A DNA stretch of 64,000 nucleotides from Erwinia psidii (GCF_003846135.1 NZ_RHHM01000008.1:124001-188000), one strand, 5' to 3'. Shown: positions 10,956 to 23,157, numbered from the stretch's first letter. Notes: generated by a model from the letters alone, not told the origin. Translations and numbers: made by a program.

Positions 10956-12890
10956 TTACGCTTTTACGGTAAAAATTTGTACCAATTGACCAAGGTGATG
11001 CCCCTTGCGGCTCAGTTCCTGTGCGGTCTGTTCGGACCTGGTGATAAGCTCGCTGCTTTGATGCGTTGCCAGGCTTATTTGAGTTATTGCCTGATTAACC
11101 TGGCCAATCCCGGCTGACTGCTCTTTTGATGCAGTATTAATTTCACTCATCAACACTTTCACCTGTTCAATACGGCCAACAATATTGTCCATTTCCTGGC
11201 GAGTCTGGCCGGAAAGATCGTGCCCCATGGCCACTTTACTCAGTGAGTTTTCAATCAGGCCATCAATTTCTTTCGCTGCCTGGGCACTACGTTGTGCCAG
11301 TGCGCGAACTTCTGCTGCCACCACCGCAAACCCTTTCCCGTGTTCACCTGCCCTCGCTGCTTCCACTGCCGCATTCAGCGCCAGAATATTGGTCTGAAAG
11401 GCTATTGATTCAATAACCTGTGTGATATCAGCAATACTTTGCGAGGCGTTTTTGATGTCGCTCATTGTCACCACAGAGCGGGAAACGGTGGTCCCCCCTT
11501 TTTCCACTGCGGTAGCGGCTTCATCAACCAGCGTTAACGCCTGCGCCACGTTAGCTGCATTCTGTGCCACCGTAGCGTTCAGTTGCTCCATTGCGGCAGA
11601 CGTTTGTTCAACGCTGCTGGCCTGACGGGAGATTTGTTGGCTGATGTTTTCACTACCTTGTGCAATGTTACTGGTGCCATCATTGATATCCTGGGCAGTT
11701 TCACGGACCTGCGACACGATACGTTCGAGTCCGTCTCCGATGCCGTTAATTGCGACAATCAGTTGTCCTACCTCATCGCTGCGGCGGGTTTCCAGAGTCG
11801 CTTGCAAATTGCCTGCCGAATACTGGCGAGCCAGCTCAATCACCTGCTGAAGTGGCCTGCTCAGCCAGCGGCGGATGGTGACCACAAAACAGAACGCAAA
11901 CAGTGCAACCAGTGCTGCACCGATCAACAGAAACAGGTTTCGAATATGCTGAATGGGTGCCAGCAGGCTTGCCTTGCTTATTTCTGCGAGGATAACCCAG
12001 CCCAGTTCCGGTAAATGGTGCCAGGCGATAATCTGTGTATTGCCGTTTTCGTCTGCCGTCTCAATAGTTCCCTGCTCCTGATTTAACAGCTGTTGTTGCA
12101 GTGAATCTGGCCAGGTAGGGGACTTGCCCTCCTGCGTTGAGTGAAAAACATACTTTCCGTAGCTTTTGCCTTTGGCATCGCTGATAACGATAAACTGCCC
12201 GCTGTCGCCCAGTTTCTTCGAAATGACTTTTTCACGAAGCAGGGCAAATTGTTTGGTGATGTCCAGACCGACGAAGATGACGGCAATAACGTTACCGGTG
12301 CTGTCTTTCACCGGCTGGTATTGGCTGATATAGCGTTTGCCAAACAGCATGGTGACGCCCCGGTAAACTTCGTCATTACGCATTTTATCCCAGGCTGGGC
12401 TGCTATGATCCAGGCGGGTACCGACAGCGCGTTCGCCGTCCTCTTTGCGCAGTGAGGTGGAAACGCGGATAAAGTCGTCACCCATTCGGACAAAAATAGT
12501 CGAGATTGCCCCTGTTCTTTGCTGGAAATCGTCGACCAGCACCTGATCAAGATTCAGGGTTTTCAGGCCAGCTCGCAGGGTCGGTGTTTGTTCATTGCCT
12601 ACGGGAATGATTTGTGAGCTATCAACAGAAAAGCGTTTGGGCAAAAAGCTTTGAAACAGTGCCGTATAATTCGTCACCTCTTCAATTAATGAACTGTTAA
12701 AGATGGACGCCATATCGCCAATGCCATTAACCTGGTTTTCCATGTTTTGCAGCGTCAGCACTTGCAATTGCTTTGCTGAATTCTGGCTCAGAGCCAGTGT
12801 TAAAACCAGGAACAGAACGGCCACGGTCACTGAGGTGATGACCGACAATTTGACGCCGAGGCTCCAGCGATGAAAGGATAATTTGTTCAT
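10956..12890 (-). CDS. Methyl-accepting chemotaxis protein with Cache-type sensor
   Basis: A 644-residue transducer. TM1 is at about 9-30, a large periplasmic sensor that looks like a Cache (PAS-like) domain spans about 35-310, TM2 about 315-337 and HAMP about 338-395. The cytoplasmic signalling hairpin has its tip at about 493-533 ([18 protein letters not shown]). There is no C-terminal NWETF-type receptor-methylase tether; it ends FTVKA. The longer frame begins at 12959, but that start lies upstream of a clear sigma-28 promoter (12929-12955), so ATG 12890 is chosen. The ligand cannot be told from sequence. It interrupts the E. coli-like bsmA-yjfP neighbourhood. Confidence 0.92.
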   Translation of the reverse strand: MNKLSFHRWSLGVKLSVITSVTVAVLFLVLTLALSQNSAKQLQVLTLQNMENQVNGIGDMASIFNSSLIEEVTNYTALFQSFLPKRFSVDSSQIIPVGNEQTPTLRAGLKTLNLDQVLVDDFQQRTGAISTIFVRMGDDFIRVSTSLRKEDGERAVGTRLDHSSPAWDKMRNDEVYRGVTMLFGKRYISQYQPVKDSTGNVIAVIFVGLDITKQFALLREKVISKKLGDSGQFIVISDAKGKSYGKYVFHSTQEGKSPTWPDSLQQQLLNQEQGTIETADENGNTQIIAWHHLPELGWVILAEISKASLLAPIQHIRNLFLLIGAALVALFAFCFVVTIRRWLSRPLQQVIELARQYSAGNLQATLETRRSDEVGQLIVAINGIGDGLERIVSQVRETAQDINDGTSNIAQGSENISQQISRQASSVEQTSAAMEQLNATVAQNAANVAQALTLVDEAATAVEKGGTTVSRSVVTMSDIKNASQSIADITQVIESIAFQTNILALNAAVEAARAGEHGKGFAVVAAEVRALAQRSAQAAKEIDGLIENSLSKVAMGHDLSGQTRQEMDNIVGRIEQVKVLMSEINTASKEQSAGIGQVNQAITQISLATHQSSELITRSEQTAQELSRKGHHLGQLVQIFTVKA

Positions 12891-12928
12891 ATTTTGGCCT
12901 GTTACCATCTGTAGAGCGGATATAACGG

Positions 12929-12955
12929 TTAACGGCAATCCCGTTAAAACATTTA
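12929..12955 (-). promoter_or_regulatory. Sigma-28 (FliA) promoter of the Cache chemoreceptor gene
   Basis: On the minus strand TAAATGTT, 11 nt, GCCGTTAA. The FliA consensus is TAAAGTTT-N11-GCCGATAA, so the -10 differs at one base and the spacing is exact. It places the receptor in the late flagellar regulon. Confidence 0.8.
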
Positions 12956-13035
12956 GCAATCAATTTTGTGAGCAGGGCTATAGACTGGGCCTGTGATGGT
13001 GTTGACGGTGATGAAAACCTTACTGGGGAGAGGCG

Positions 13036-13788
13036 ATGATTGAAATCAACATGGAAACTTTTGCGGGTATTGAATGCCTGCATGCTTCACCGGTGGGGCA
13101 ACGCCACCACCCTTTGCCGACCATTCTCTTCTTTCACGGGTTTACGTCTTCAAAAGAGGTTTACTCCTGGTCCAGTGTCGCGCTGGCTATGGCCGGATTC
13201 CGCGTGATCCTGCCCGATGCCGATTTGCATGGTGCCCGCCATAACGGCAATGATGAGCAGCGGCTGGGGCATTTCTGGGAAATCCTGCGTAGCAATATTG
13301 ATGAAGTGCCGTTGCTGGAGGCGGCATTGCGTGAGCAGGGACTGGTTGCACAGCAGCGGATCGCGCTGGCGGGTGCGTCGATGGGGGGGATGACGGCGCT
13401 GGGTGCGATGGCACGTTATCCGCGTTTTGCCTGCGCTGCCTGTTTGATGGGCTCAGGATATTTTATGTCGCTTTGTCAGACGTTATTCCCGCCGGGAGTG
13501 GCGGACACAACGTCTGCACAGCAAGACGTTGTGTGCGGACGAACCGCAACGCTTGCCGAATATGATATCCGTAAGCGTCTGGAAAAGGTTGCCGACCGAC
13601 CGCTGTTGGTCTGGCACGGTGACGCTGATGAACTGGTGCCGGTCACTGAGAGCCTGCGTTTGGAAAAAGACCTGCGGGAAGCGAAGCTCAACGACAATCT
13701 GCATATGGTTATTGAGAAGGGCGCCGGGCATCGTATTACCCCAACGGCGCTGACAGTGCTGGTGACATTCTTTCAGCAACATCTGTAA
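13036..13788 (+). CDS. yjfP: YjfP-like alpha/beta-hydrolase (carboxylesterase)
   Basis: A 250-residue alpha/beta-hydrolase closely resembling E. coli YjfP, an esterase active on short acyl chains in vitro. The oxyanion-hole region is FFHGFTSSK (about 32-40), the nucleophile Ser115 sits in GASMGG (113-118), the acid is in HGDADELVP (about 195-203) and the catalytic His in GAGHRI (about 229-234). No signal peptide is visible, so it is cytoplasmic. GGGGAGAGGCG precedes the ATG. It is divergent from the chemoreceptor gene. Confidence 0.9.
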   Translation: MIEINMETFAGIECLHASPVGQRHHPLPTILFFHGFTSSKEVYSWSSVALAMAGFRVILPDADLHGARHNGNDEQRLGHFWEILRSNIDEVPLLEAALREQGLVAQQRIALAGASMGGMTALGAMARYPRFACAACLMGSGYFMSLCQTLFPPGVADTTSAQQDVVCGRTATLAEYDIRKRLEKVADRPLLVWHGDADELVPVTESLRLEKDLREAKLNDNLHMVIEKGAGHRITPTALTVLVTFFQQHL

Positions 13789-13934
13789 AGGTTTCGGGCC
13801 GGAAACTGAACCTGCCGCTCTCTGGCGGCAGCACGGTAAAATAATTTGCCCCCACAGCTAAATTGACCTTGAGTTATCCCACCTGCGTCAGTAAGATTAC
13901 GCGTCAATTTTTTCAGCCGTACAAACATACACGT

Positions 13935-14949
<1,015 letters not shown>

Positions 14950-14975
14950 CGGCTTCTGTCCATTAACGACTTTAA

Positions 14976-15440
<465 letters not shown>

Positions 15441-15460
15441 CAGCTTTAGTTTCGTAGAAG

Positions 15461-15491
15461 AAACGCCGGCCCTGGGCCGGCGTTTTTTTTT
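15461..15491 (+). terminator. Rho-independent terminator of the rpsF operon
   Basis: Stem ACGCCGGCC with GGCCGGCGT, 3-nt loop CTG, flanked by AA upstream and a run of nine T downstream. It starts 21 bp after the rplI stop codon. Confidence 0.95.
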
Positions 15492-15516
15492 ACCTACTCA
15501 GATTACCCCGATCTCA

Positions 15517-16077
15517 TCAATGTGCACGAAGGAAAGTGCCATCTGATTGACGGGTAAACAGAATCTGCCCGTTAACGCCATCCACTGTCAGTCCTGTCAC
15601 CACGCCCTGTTCGTTCTGACGGATTTTTACCGTCTGTCCGCTTTGCAGATTACTCAGAGGTTTATCATTCCCTTCCCCCTGCGCCATGGCGAACACATCA
15701 TTAACCGCCAGGTTGTGATCCCGAAACAGCTGTGCCAGGGTCTGGCCGGAGGCAATTTGATAACTGTGCCACTGTCCCTGCGAATCGCCATCGGTGGCGC
15801 GCGGTATCGCCTGCTGCCGGGTGGTCCCCTGTTGGTCGCGGAGTTCTGCCTGCATGGGGGGGGTGGAGATGGCTGGTCGGCTGCTGTTGATGACAGGTTG
15901 CCGCTGCTCATGAGTCGCGGATGGCCAGAGAAAAGCCAGCACAATCACCGACACCGCGACAATGATGCCGCGACGGTGAAAAGAAGGGAGCGGATCCATC
16001 CAGCGAGCCGCATCCGGCAGCAACCAGATCTTATGGAACCATAGCGCAATTCGTTCTGTTAAAGGGGCGCTTGGCAT
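15517..16077 (-). CDS. ytfB: YtfB/OapA-like cell-division-associated LysM/OapA protein
   Basis: A 186-residue single-pass membrane protein. The cytoplasmic N-terminus contains WMDPLPSFHRRG; a transmembrane segment follows at about 37-54, then a Gln/Pro-rich linker and a C-terminal OapA/LysM-like domain (about 100-186) with SYQIASGQTLAQLFRDHNL and VKIRQNEQGVVTGLTVDG. E. coli YtfB is a cell-division protein that binds peptidoglycan-derived glycans. ATG 16077 is chosen because AGGAGG lies 7 bp upstream; the upstream extension lacks conserved sequence. It is convergent with rplI. Confidence 0.88.
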   Translation of the reverse strand: MPSAPLTERIALWFHKIWLLPDAARWMDPLPSFHRRGIIVAVSVIVLAFLWPSATHEQRQPVINSSRPAISTPPMQAELRDQQGTTRQQAIPRATDGDSQGQWHSYQIASGQTLAQLFRDHNLAVNDVFAMAQGEGNDKPLSNLQSGQTVKIRQNEQGVVTGLTVDGVNGQILFTRQSDGTFLRAH

Positions 16078-16367
16078 GGATTTATCCTCCTGGCGCGAAC
16101 CTCGCGCAAATAGTGAGCTTTGGGCTAAGCGGTGCAACATACCATTCAGCGAAAGCGGCTGGCTTTTCCGTTGCCGTTGGGCAGGATGGCCCATTTTTAC
16201 CTCGGTTGAAAGATCTATTGTTTGTGCAGTGGTGAGCCTGCGACAGGGATGCGGCTATTGTTTCCTTTTGTCAGTGAAAAGTCACCTGGAGAAGATGGCA
16301 TTTTACGCCTGTTGCCTGCACTGATATGCTTCGTTTTCGGTTTTATCAATAAAGAAAAGGAAAATCC

Positions 16368-16988
16368 ATGACAACCCCTTCTTTTGAAAGTGTTGAGGCG
16401 CAGGCAAGTTACGGTATCGGTTTACAGATCGGTCAGCAATTGCTGGAGTCCGGGCTACAGGGTCTTCAACCCGAATCCTTATTGGCTGGCTTGTGTGATG
16501 CGCTGGAAGGGAATACCCCAGCCGTACCGGTTGATGTGGTACACCGTGCGCTGCGTGAAGTCCATGAGCGTGCGGATGCTGTGCGCCGTGAGCATCAGGA
16601 GTCAATGGCTGCGGAAGGACAGAAATATCTGGAAGAGAACGGTAAGCGCGAGGGGGTCAGCAGCACTGAGTCCGGTCTGCAATTCCGTGTGATTGCTCAG
16701 GGCGACGGTGCTATCCCATCCCGTCAGGATCGCGTTCGCGTACATTATACCGGTAAACTGATCGATGGTTCCGTGTTTGACAGTTCCGTACAGCGTGGAG
16801 AACCGGCTGAATTTCCGGTCAGCGGCGTTATTTCCGGCTGGATTGAGGCACTGACATTAATGCCTGTTGGTTCCAAATGGGAACTGGTTATTCCACAAAA
16901 TCTGGCTTATGGTGAGCGTGGTGCGGGTGCGTCTATTCCTCCTTTCAGTACGCTGATTTTTGAAGTCGAGCTGTTGGAAATTATGTAA
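16368..16988 (+). CDS. fklB: FKBP-type peptidyl-prolyl isomerase FklB
   Basis: A 206-residue FKBP22-type prolyl isomerase. The N-terminal dimerisation domain is helical (about 1-100); the C-terminal FKBP domain (about 115-206) carries [24 protein letters not shown] and [19 protein letters not shown]. No signal peptide is visible, so it acts in the cytoplasm. AAAGGAAA precedes the ATG. It is divergent from ytfB. Confidence 0.95.
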   Translation: MTTPSFESVEAQASYGIGLQIGQQLLESGLQGLQPESLLAGLCDALEGNTPAVPVDVVHRALREVHERADAVRREHQESMAAEGQKYLEENGKREGVSSTESGLQFRVIAQGDGAIPSRQDRVRVHYTGKLIDGSVFDSSVQRGEPAEFPVSGVISGWIEALTLMPVGSKWELVIPQNLAYGERGAGASIPPFSTLIFEVELLEIM

Positions 16989-17172
16989 TTCAGTGTGACT
17001 AACTGCCACGGATAGATATATTTCTCTTTATCAAAAGTGATGCATATTGATATATTATGTGTCACTTCATACCAGGGTTGAATTTTTCTGTTCTTTTTTA
17101 TTAATAAGTAATTTGTTTTTTCTTATTTATTTCCTGATATTCAGGTGTTGCATTTAATTATCCTGGTAAAGG

Positions 17173-17201
17173 TTGACATGTTTTTTTGTCTGGAATATAT
17201 T
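17173..17201 (+). promoter_or_regulatory. Near-consensus sigma-70 promoter of the small peptide gene
   Basis: TTGACA (17173-17178), a 17-bp spacer and TATATT (17196-17201). The -35 is perfect and the -10 differs at one base. It lies about 40 bp before the start codon at 17243 in an AT-rich intergenic region. Confidence 0.8.
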
Positions 17202-17242
17202 TCTTTTGCTTATAGGGAATGTAAAAATACTAAGGGGATAAT

Positions 17243-17521
17243 ATGCGTAAATTAAATAGTGTGGAAATTGAGTCAGTATCTGGTGCATGGATTTTTTCAG
17301 ATATTGGCTCATCTGTTGGCTTTGTTGTGGGTTCCATAATCAACAAAGGTGCATCCGATGGAGGTATTACCATTGACTCGACCACTGCTTCCGCACAGAT
17401 TGGTTCAGGCCTTGGTAAAATTATCGAACTGAACCTTTCCGGCGCAATAAGCGATCTTGGCAAAGGGATTGTAGGTTGGCTGGCTATTGCTTCCAGTGCT
17501 AAAGATCAGGCTTCTGCTTAA
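17243..17521 (+). CDS. Small double-glycine-leader peptide, possible class II microcin/bacteriocin
   Basis: A 92-residue protein I do not recognise by name. The first 15 residues, MRKLNSVEIESVSGA, have the shape of a double-glycine-type leader (Leu4, Glu8, Val12, then Ser-Gly-Ala; compare the colicin V leader). The remaining 77 residues are hydrophobic and glycine-rich, with GxxxG spacings at 22-26, 26-30 and 54-58 and near 73-78, typical of pore-forming class II bacteriocins. There are no cysteines. A near-consensus promoter, AAGGGG ribosome binding site and downstream terminator make it a monocistronic, expressed-looking unit. No peptidase-transporter or immunity gene lies next to it, which is the main doubt. 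Confidence 0.6.
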   Translation: MRKLNSVEIESVSGAWIFSDIGSSVGFVVGSIINKGASDGGITIDSTTASAQIGSGLGKIIELNLSGAISDLGKGIVGWLAIASSAKDQASA

Positions 17522-17563
17522 CGTTATTCGCTGATAGTCATCAAAGATATTAGTCAATAAAAT

Positions 17564-17598
17564 AAAGCCAGTTCTTGATTTTTCTGGACTGGCTTTTT
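17564..17598. terminator. Bidirectional terminator between the peptide gene and cpdB
   Basis: Arms AAAGCCAGT (17564-17572) and ACTGGCTTT (17588-17596) with T-rich flanks on both strands. It can serve the peptide gene and the convergent cpdB. Confidence 0.85.
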
Positions 17599-17612
17599 AG
17601 TTTTTATCTGGA

Positions 17613-19550
17613 TTAATCCAGCTTTATCCGGTAAATGGCGAAGCCAATATTATCATCATTCAGCCTTTGCACAGAATAATGGCTGTATTTATGGATAAAT
17701 TCAGCAGCCTTATCTGTAGGTGAAGTCTCAAATCTGATATCCAGTGGCGTGGCACTTTTTATATTCTTAATTTCCCAATTATTATCTACCTGCGGGCTGA
17801 ATTTACCATAACGCTGAGACTGAGCCTGGATATAAGCTGCAACCACTGAGCGATTTTCATCCGGTGATGCAAAGGCAACATGATTATCCCCTGTACCGGC
17901 AAACTTTCCGCTGTAAGCACGATAATTGTTAGTGGCAATCAGGAACGTTGCGCTGGGATCAACAGGTCGGCCGTCAAATGTTAAATCGCGGATGCGAGAT
18001 GCGTCAGCATTAACCAGCTGGCATTCTGTGTCATAGCGTGCTGGTTGCGTCACATCAATACGGTAATTAACGCCATCTATGACGTCAAAATTGTAGGTGC
18101 GGAAATCCCAGTTAATCAGCGACTGCGGTTTGCCACTGGTCACGTCGATTTGATTAAACTGGCCCGCAGAGCACTCCAGCCACTCTTTAACTTCCTCTCC
18201 TGACACCTTCAGCACCACCAGCGTGTTGGGGTAAAGATACAGGTCAGCCGCGTTACGGAAAGTGAGCGGCCCCTTTTCCACTTCAACATAGCTGGCTGGA
18301 TCATTTTTTCGGCCACCTGCTTTGAACGGCGCCGCCGCTGACAACACCGGCAGATGTGCCAGATCGGGATCGCCCTGGATAAAATGCTGCACATAATCGC
18401 GCTGAGCATTATTGACGATCTGCACCGTAGGGTCGTCCTGCACCAGTGACAGATAGCTATACATCACATCCGCTGACTGGCCTATTGGTTTACCGACAAA
18501 TGTACGGGTGGCGTGATGATCATCTTTCAGCAGATGGACCAACGCAGGGTCTTCTGCTGCGAGGGATCGCTTCGTCGCAATATCGTATATTGGACGGGCT
18601 TCTGCTTTTGCGCTACTCACCTGCCAGCGACCGGCATCATTATTCAGCACCAGGTCAACCACACCAAGATGATCGCCCCACATGCCGGGCATCACTGCAG
18701 GTACACCGTTCAGCGTTCCCTGAGTAATATCTGCCCCCTTGATGCTGGCAAAATCTTTACCGGGGAAAACGGCATGAGCATGACCGAAGAGGATGGCGTT
18801 AATGCCGGGAACCTCGCTGAGATAGTAAACGGAGTTTTCCGCCATGGCCCGATAAGGGTCCCCCGACAGGCCGGAATGGGGAATGGCCACCACCAGGTCG
18901 GCACCCTGTTTGCGCATCTCCGGCACCCATTTGCGTGCTGTCTTTGTAATATCATTGACGGTGATCCTGCCGCTGAGGTTCTTCTTATCCCACACCATAA
19001 TCTGTGGCGGAACAAAACCGATATAACCGACGTTTAGCTGATGGGTTTTACCGTCACGGTCAGTCACCTGCACGGGTTTGATCAGATAAGGCGTAAACAT
19101 GGGCTGGCCGGTTTTGAGGTCGATAATATTCGCGTTGATATAGGGAAACCGGGCACCGTTGAGGGCTTTTTGCAGGTAATCCAGGCCATAGTTGAATTCA
19201 TGGTTGCCCAGGTTGCCGACGGTATAATCCAGCGTATTCATGGCCTTATAGACCGGATGGACTTCCCCCTGTTGCAGCCCTTTGGCGGCCATATAATCCC
19301 CCAAAGGGCTGCCCTGAATGATATCGCCATTGTCCACCAGCACGCTGTTTTTGACCTCATTACGTGCATGTGCAATCAGTGTCGCGGTGCGTACCAGACC
19401 AAATTTCTCGCTGGGGGTGTCTTTGTAATAGTCAAAGTCCATCATATTGCTGTGCAGGTCGGTCGTTTCCAGCAGCCGAAAATCTACCGTGGCGGCGTGT
19501 AGCGTACTGCTTACCAATACTGCGAGTATGGTGAAAGAAGGCCTGGTCAT
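17613..19550 (-). CDS. cpdB: Periplasmic 2',3'-cyclic-nucleotide 2'-phosphodiesterase/3'-nucleotidase CpdB
   Basis: A 645-residue periplasmic metallophosphoesterase that opens 2',3'-cyclic nucleotides and dephosphorylates 3'-nucleotides. A signal peptide (about 1-19, ending LHA) precedes the metallophosphatase domain with [37 protein letters not shown] and LFGHAHAVF. The C-terminal 5'-nucleotidase domain spans about 370-560. The frame could start further upstream, but ATG 19550 (or the adjacent ATG 19553) follows GGAG and gives the proper signal peptide. It is divergent from cysQ. Confidence 0.96.
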   Translation of the reverse strand: MTRPSFTILAVLVSSTLHAATVDFRLLETTDLHSNMMDFDYYKDTPSEKFGLVRTATLIAHARNEVKNSVLVDNGDIIQGSPLGDYMAAKGLQQGEVHPVYKAMNTLDYTVGNLGNHEFNYGLDYLQKALNGARFPYINANIIDLKTGQPMFTPYLIKPVQVTDRDGKTHQLNVGYIGFVPPQIMVWDKKNLSGRITVNDITKTARKWVPEMRKQGADLVVAIPHSGLSGDPYRAMAENSVYYLSEVPGINAILFGHAHAVFPGKDFASIKGADITQGTLNGVPAVMPGMWGDHLGVVDLVLNNDAGRWQVSSAKAEARPIYDIATKRSLAAEDPALVHLLKDDHHATRTFVGKPIGQSADVMYSYLSLVQDDPTVQIVNNAQRDYVQHFIQGDPDLAHLPVLSAAAPFKAGGRKNDPASYVEVEKGPLTFRNAADLYLYPNTLVVLKVSGEEVKEWLECSAGQFNQIDVTSGKPQSLINWDFRTYNFDVIDGVNYRIDVTQPARYDTECQLVNADASRIRDLTFDGRPVDPSATFLIATNNYRAYSGKFAGTGDNHVAFASPDENRSVVAAYIQAQSQRYGKFSPQVDNNWEIKNIKSATPLDIRFETSPTDKAAEFIHKYSHYSVQRLNDDNIGFAIYRIKLD

Positions 19551-19797
19551 CATTTTCTCCGTAAAATTTGTACTCCTCAATCTCACAGAATCGCAAAAAT
19601 CTGCAAAATTATTAGGTCACATCTCACATTATGTGATCTGTCAAACGTATTTATTACGATTGTAGACTCCTGTAGTGGCTAACCTGTGGCGCCAGGCCAT
19701 GCTACGATTGTCAGAGGTCAGTTTGAGTTATGTGACCGACACCGGGAAATTCATTTTGCGATTAATATTGGGATACGCCTGTTACAGGAGGTGGAAA

Positions 19798-20538
19798 ATG
19801 CTGGATAAGATTTGCCAATTGGCTCGAAATGCGGGGGATGCCATCATGAAAGTGTATGACGGGCAGGTCCCGCTTGAGGTTTCCCACAAATCGGACAACT
19901 CGCCGGTAACCGCCGCAGATATGGCTGCTCATCAGGTCATTTTGCAAGGTCTGGCGGCGATCTCCCCCGATATTCCGCTGCTTTCAGAAGAAGACCCACC
20001 TGCCTGGGAGGTGCGCCAGCACTGGCAGCGTTACTGGCTGGTTGATCCACTTGATGGCACCAAAGAGTTTATTAAGCGCAATGGTGAATTCACCGTCAAT
20101 ATAGCCCTGATCGAAAATGGTCGACCCGTGCTGGGGGTGGTTTATGCGCCGGTGCTGGATGTTATGTATTCTGCTGCTGCTGGGAAGGCATGGAAAGAAG
20201 AGGGCGGCCACAGGACTCAGATCCAGGTACGGGAAGCCCGTCCTCCGCTGGTGGTGGTAAGTCGTTCGCATTCAGATAGCGAACTGGAGGATTATCTCAG
20301 CCACCTTGGTGAGCATCAAACCACTGCGATAGGCTCTTCACTGAAGTTTTGTCTGGTGGCAGAGGGTAAGGCACAGCTTTATCCTCGTTTTGGACCAACC
20401 AATATCTGGGACACCGGAGCAGGCCATGCCGTGGCGATTGCTGCTGGTGCCCATGTACATGACTGGCAGGGAAAGACACTGGACTATGCGCCCCGCGAGT
20501 CATTTCTCAATCCTGGCTTTCGGGTGTCCATCTTCTGA
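19798..20538 (+). CDS. cysQ: 3'(2'),5'-bisphosphate nucleotidase CysQ
   Basis: A 246-residue member of the inositol-monophosphatase superfamily that hydrolyses PAP, recycling the by-product of sulfate assimilation. The metal-binding motifs are LSEEDPP (about 61-67), [12 protein letters not shown] (about 83-94) and [10 protein letters not shown] (about 203-212). ATG 19798 is chosen over an upstream in-frame start because AGGAGG lies 7 bp upstream and the protein then matches E. coli CysQ from residue 1. Confidence 0.96.
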   Translation: MLDKICQLARNAGDAIMKVYDGQVPLEVSHKSDNSPVTAADMAAHQVILQGLAAISPDIPLLSEEDPPAWEVRQHWQRYWLVDPLDGTKEFIKRNGEFTVNIALIENGRPVLGVVYAPVLDVMYSAAAGKAWKEEGGHRTQIQVREARPPLVVVSRSHSDSELEDYLSHLGEHQTTAIGSSLKFCLVAEGKAQLYPRFGPTNIWDTGAGHAVAIAAGAHVHDWQGKTLDYAPRESFLNPGFRVSIF

Positions 20539-20614
20539 TTGCCCACTGCCAGACAGAAGCGAATGCTGGCAAAGCGGATCATAAAGACGAACAGAACTAC
20601 CGGGTGGCACTGTT

Positions 20615-21190
20615 TTACTCATTGGTGCCGTCCTGCTGCATCAGCTGCTTCACCAACGTAATCACGTGTTGGATTTCATCCGCGGTTAGCGCGCCATCTT
20701 TAGCGAAGCGCACCCGCCCGGCCTTATCCAGAACAACAACGGCTGACCCTTCGTCTTCCAGTTGCCAGACCTTTTTGGCTACACCATTGTTATCCACGAT
20801 GAACTGTGACCAGGGGAACTGTTTTTTATTATTTTCAATGTTACTGCGAACTAACATACCGGTGCCGGGGATAGCATCGTCGGTATTGATTAGCGTTGTG
20901 GTCTGATAGTGGTCGCGCGGAAATTTTGCCGCCTTGATGGCCTCAATCAGCGCGGCGTTTTTTTCTTTAGAAGAGGTGCGACCAGCGATGTGCTGCAACA
21001 CCCTGATCTTGCCCGGCAGTTTCGTGCTGTTCCAGCTCTGATAACTGAATTTATTCTGTTGCCACAACAGCTCTCCTTTATCCGCGATGGCGACCGGCGG
21101 AACGCGTTGCCCCATCACAAAATTGTGCGCGCTGGCAGCCATTGGCAGCAGAAGGGTTAACAGCATAAAAAACGAGCGAAACGTTGTCAT
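20615..21190 (-). CDS. ytfJ: YtfJ family periplasmic protein
   Basis: A 191-residue exported protein: the signal peptide ends at about residue 21 (MAASA), followed by a thioredoxin-like region without a CxxC motif. It matches E. coli YtfJ through QRVPPVAI, VLQHIAGRTSSKEKNAALIE and TTTLINTDDAIPGTGM. No catalytic role is established. It is convergent with cysQ and lies next to ytfK, as in E. coli. Confidence 0.9.
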   Translation of the reverse strand: MTTFRSFFMLLTLLLPMAASAHNFVMGQRVPPVAIADKGELLWQQNKFSYQSWNSTKLPGKIRVLQHIAGRTSSKEKNAALIEAIKAAKFPRDHYQTTTLINTDDAIPGTGMLVRSNIENNKKQFPWSQFIVDNNGVAKKVWQLEDEGSAVVVLDKAGRVRFAKDGALTADEIQHVITLVKQLMQQDGTNE

Positions 21191-21496
21191 AACAGCTCCA
21201 TTGATGATTATCTGACCAGTGAGTCATGTTCCTGCAATAATAAACGCAGATGATATGGGTGTCGCATCTGTGAAATACTTATGCAACAAAATACACGCGT
21301 TGTTTACATATGAATTTTTATGCTGTTTTTTTATTTTTTAATGAAATTGTAAACTGTTATTTTTTGTAAAGTAAGTAAAAAAATCAATATATCGCTACGC
21401 AAGGCAGACATTAGTCTACAATAAAACCACTTTGCGCTGATGACGTTGTACCAGGTCTGGACACATCACGCGTTTATATTCAGGAGTAGGGCCAGA
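21191..21496. other. Intergenic region ytfJ-ytfK
   Basis: A 306-bp AT-rich region between divergent genes. It must hold both promoters. TACAAT near 21417 could be a -10 for ytfK, but no convincing -35 accompanies it. No reading frame of note is visible. Confidence 0.5.
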
Positions 21497-21703
21497 ATGA
21501 AGATTTTTCAGCGATATAATCCGCTGCAAGTGGCAAAATACGTTAAGACATTGTTTCGTGGCAGGTTTTATATCGAAAATGTCGGTGCGTTTGAATTTGA
21601 TAAAGGCAAGATACTGTTGCCCCGCATTAAAGATAAACAGCACTACAGCGTGATGTCAGAAGTAAACCGCCAGGTGCTGCGTTTGCAAAGCGAATTCAAT
21701 TAA
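21497..21703 (+). CDS. ytfK: YtfK, stringent response modulator (DUF1107)
   Basis: A 68-residue protein matching E. coli YtfK almost throughout ([44 protein letters not shown]). E. coli YtfK binds SpoT and favours its (p)ppGpp synthetase activity during phosphate or fatty acid starvation. The start at 21497 is chosen because the upstream extension is not conserved and AGGAG lies upstream. Confidence 0.93.
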   Translation: MKIFQRYNPLQVAKYVKTLFRGRFYIENVGAFEFDKGKILLPRIKDKQHYSVMSEVNRQVLRLQSEFN

Positions 21704-21825
21704 GACCACAAAGGCGGGGGTAGCTTTCCGCCCCTGAGCTGTAGCGGCGTTGCCGTGAAGACTTCGCGTCAACAGCTGGTTGCCGGTGTGCTGATAATAA
21801 ACCACGACACTACCGCCAACGCGCT

Positions 21826-23157
21826 CTAGCCTTCCATCTTCTCTTCTTCCTGTTTACCGATCGCCGAAGCGGGGCGCGCATCAATACGGGTCACCAGCAG
21901 CTGATCGATACGGTAACTGTCGATATCAACCACCTCAAACTTATAGCCGTGGAACTTAACGAAGTCGGTGCGCTTGGGGATCTTACGCAACATATACATC
22001 ATAAAGCCGCCGATGGTTTCATAGTTGCCAGAGTGAGGAAACTCATCGATATGGAGTACGCGCATCACATCATCAATGGGTGTTCCCCCTTCAACCAGCC
22101 ACGAATTCTCATCACGTGCCACAATCTGTTCTTCCAGTCCCTGGCCAACCAGATCGCCCATCAATGTGGTCATCACATCATTAAGCGTGATGATGCCGAC
22201 CACCAGCGCGTATTCATTCATGATAACCGCGAAGTCTTCACCTGCGGTTTTAAAGCTTTCCAGCGCTTCTGATAACGTCAGCGTGTCAGGCACGATAAGT
22301 GCTGAACGGATCTGCACGCCGCTGTTCAGCGCCATACTCTGATGGCCAAGTACCCGTAGCAGCAGCTCCTTGGAGTCGACATAACCAATAATATGGTCAA
22401 TATCTTCATTGCAAACCAGAAACTTGGAATGTGGGTGATTGGCAATTTTTTCTTTCAGACTGTCCTCTTCTTCGTGCAAATCGAACCAGACCACGTTTTC
22501 GCGTGAGGTCATGGAAGAAGGTACCGTCCGCGATTCCAGCTCAAATACATTCTCAATCAGCTCATGCTCCTGCTTGCGCAGTACGCCGGCGAGCGCACCT
22601 GCCTCAACCACGGCATAAATATCATCTGAAGTGATATCGTCCTTGCGCACCAGCGGGATTTTAAACAGACGGAAAATGATGTTAGCACCGCCATTGAAAA
22701 ACCAGACCAGTGGGCGGAAAATCATCAGGCAGAAGCGCATCGGATTGATTATCTTCAGTGCGATGACTTCCGGGGATATCATCCCCAGCCGCTTGGGGAG
22801 AAGGTCAGCGAACAGAATAAACAGGCTGGTGACAACGGTAAATGAACAGACAAAGCTTAACTGTTCTGCCAGTTGCGGATTAAAAAAACGGTTAAACAGC
22901 TCTCTGAAAACCGGAGTGAAGGCGGAATCGCCCACGATCCCTCCAAGGATTGCCACTGCATTGAGACCAATTTGCACCACAGTGAAAAACATACCGGGGG
23001 ATTCCTGCATTTTCAGGACTCTTAGCGCATTGATATTTCCGTCATCCGCCAGCAGCTTGAGCTTAATTTTGCGTGCCGCGGCCAGCGAAATTTCCGACAG
23101 TGAAAAAAATGAACTGATCGCAATCAGTAGTAAGATGACAAGCAAGTTGTCTAACAT
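21826..23157 (-). CDS. ytfL: PaeA/YtfL, CNNM-CBS-CorC_HlyC membrane protein
   Basis: A 443-residue inner membrane protein. The N-terminal CNNM domain (about 1-190) has four hydrophobic segments, a pair of CBS domains follows (about 205-330), then a CorC/HlyC domain at the C-terminus (about 345-430). E. coli YtfL has been renamed PaeA, for export of cadaverine and putrescine at stationary phase. In E. coli msrA lies between ytfL and tamA; here it is missing from that position. Confidence 0.92.
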   Translation of the reverse strand: MLDNLLVILLLIAISSFFSLSEISLAAARKIKLKLLADDGNINALRVLKMQESPGMFFTVVQIGLNAVAILGGIVGDSAFTPVFRELFNRFFNPQLAEQLSFVCSFTVVTSLFILFADLLPKRLGMISPEVIALKIINPMRFCLMIFRPLVWFFNGGANIIFRLFKIPLVRKDDITSDDIYAVVEAGALAGVLRKQEHELIENVFELESRTVPSSMTSRENVVWFDLHEEEDSLKEKIANHPHSKFLVCNEDIDHIIGYVDSKELLLRVLGHQSMALNSGVQIRSALIVPDTLTLSEALESFKTAGEDFAVIMNEYALVVGIITLNDVMTTLMGDLVGQGLEEQIVARDENSWLVEGGTPIDDVMRVLHIDEFPHSGNYETIGGFMMYMLRKIPKRTDFVKFHGYKFEVVDIDSYRIDQLLVTRIDARPASAIGKQEEEKMEG

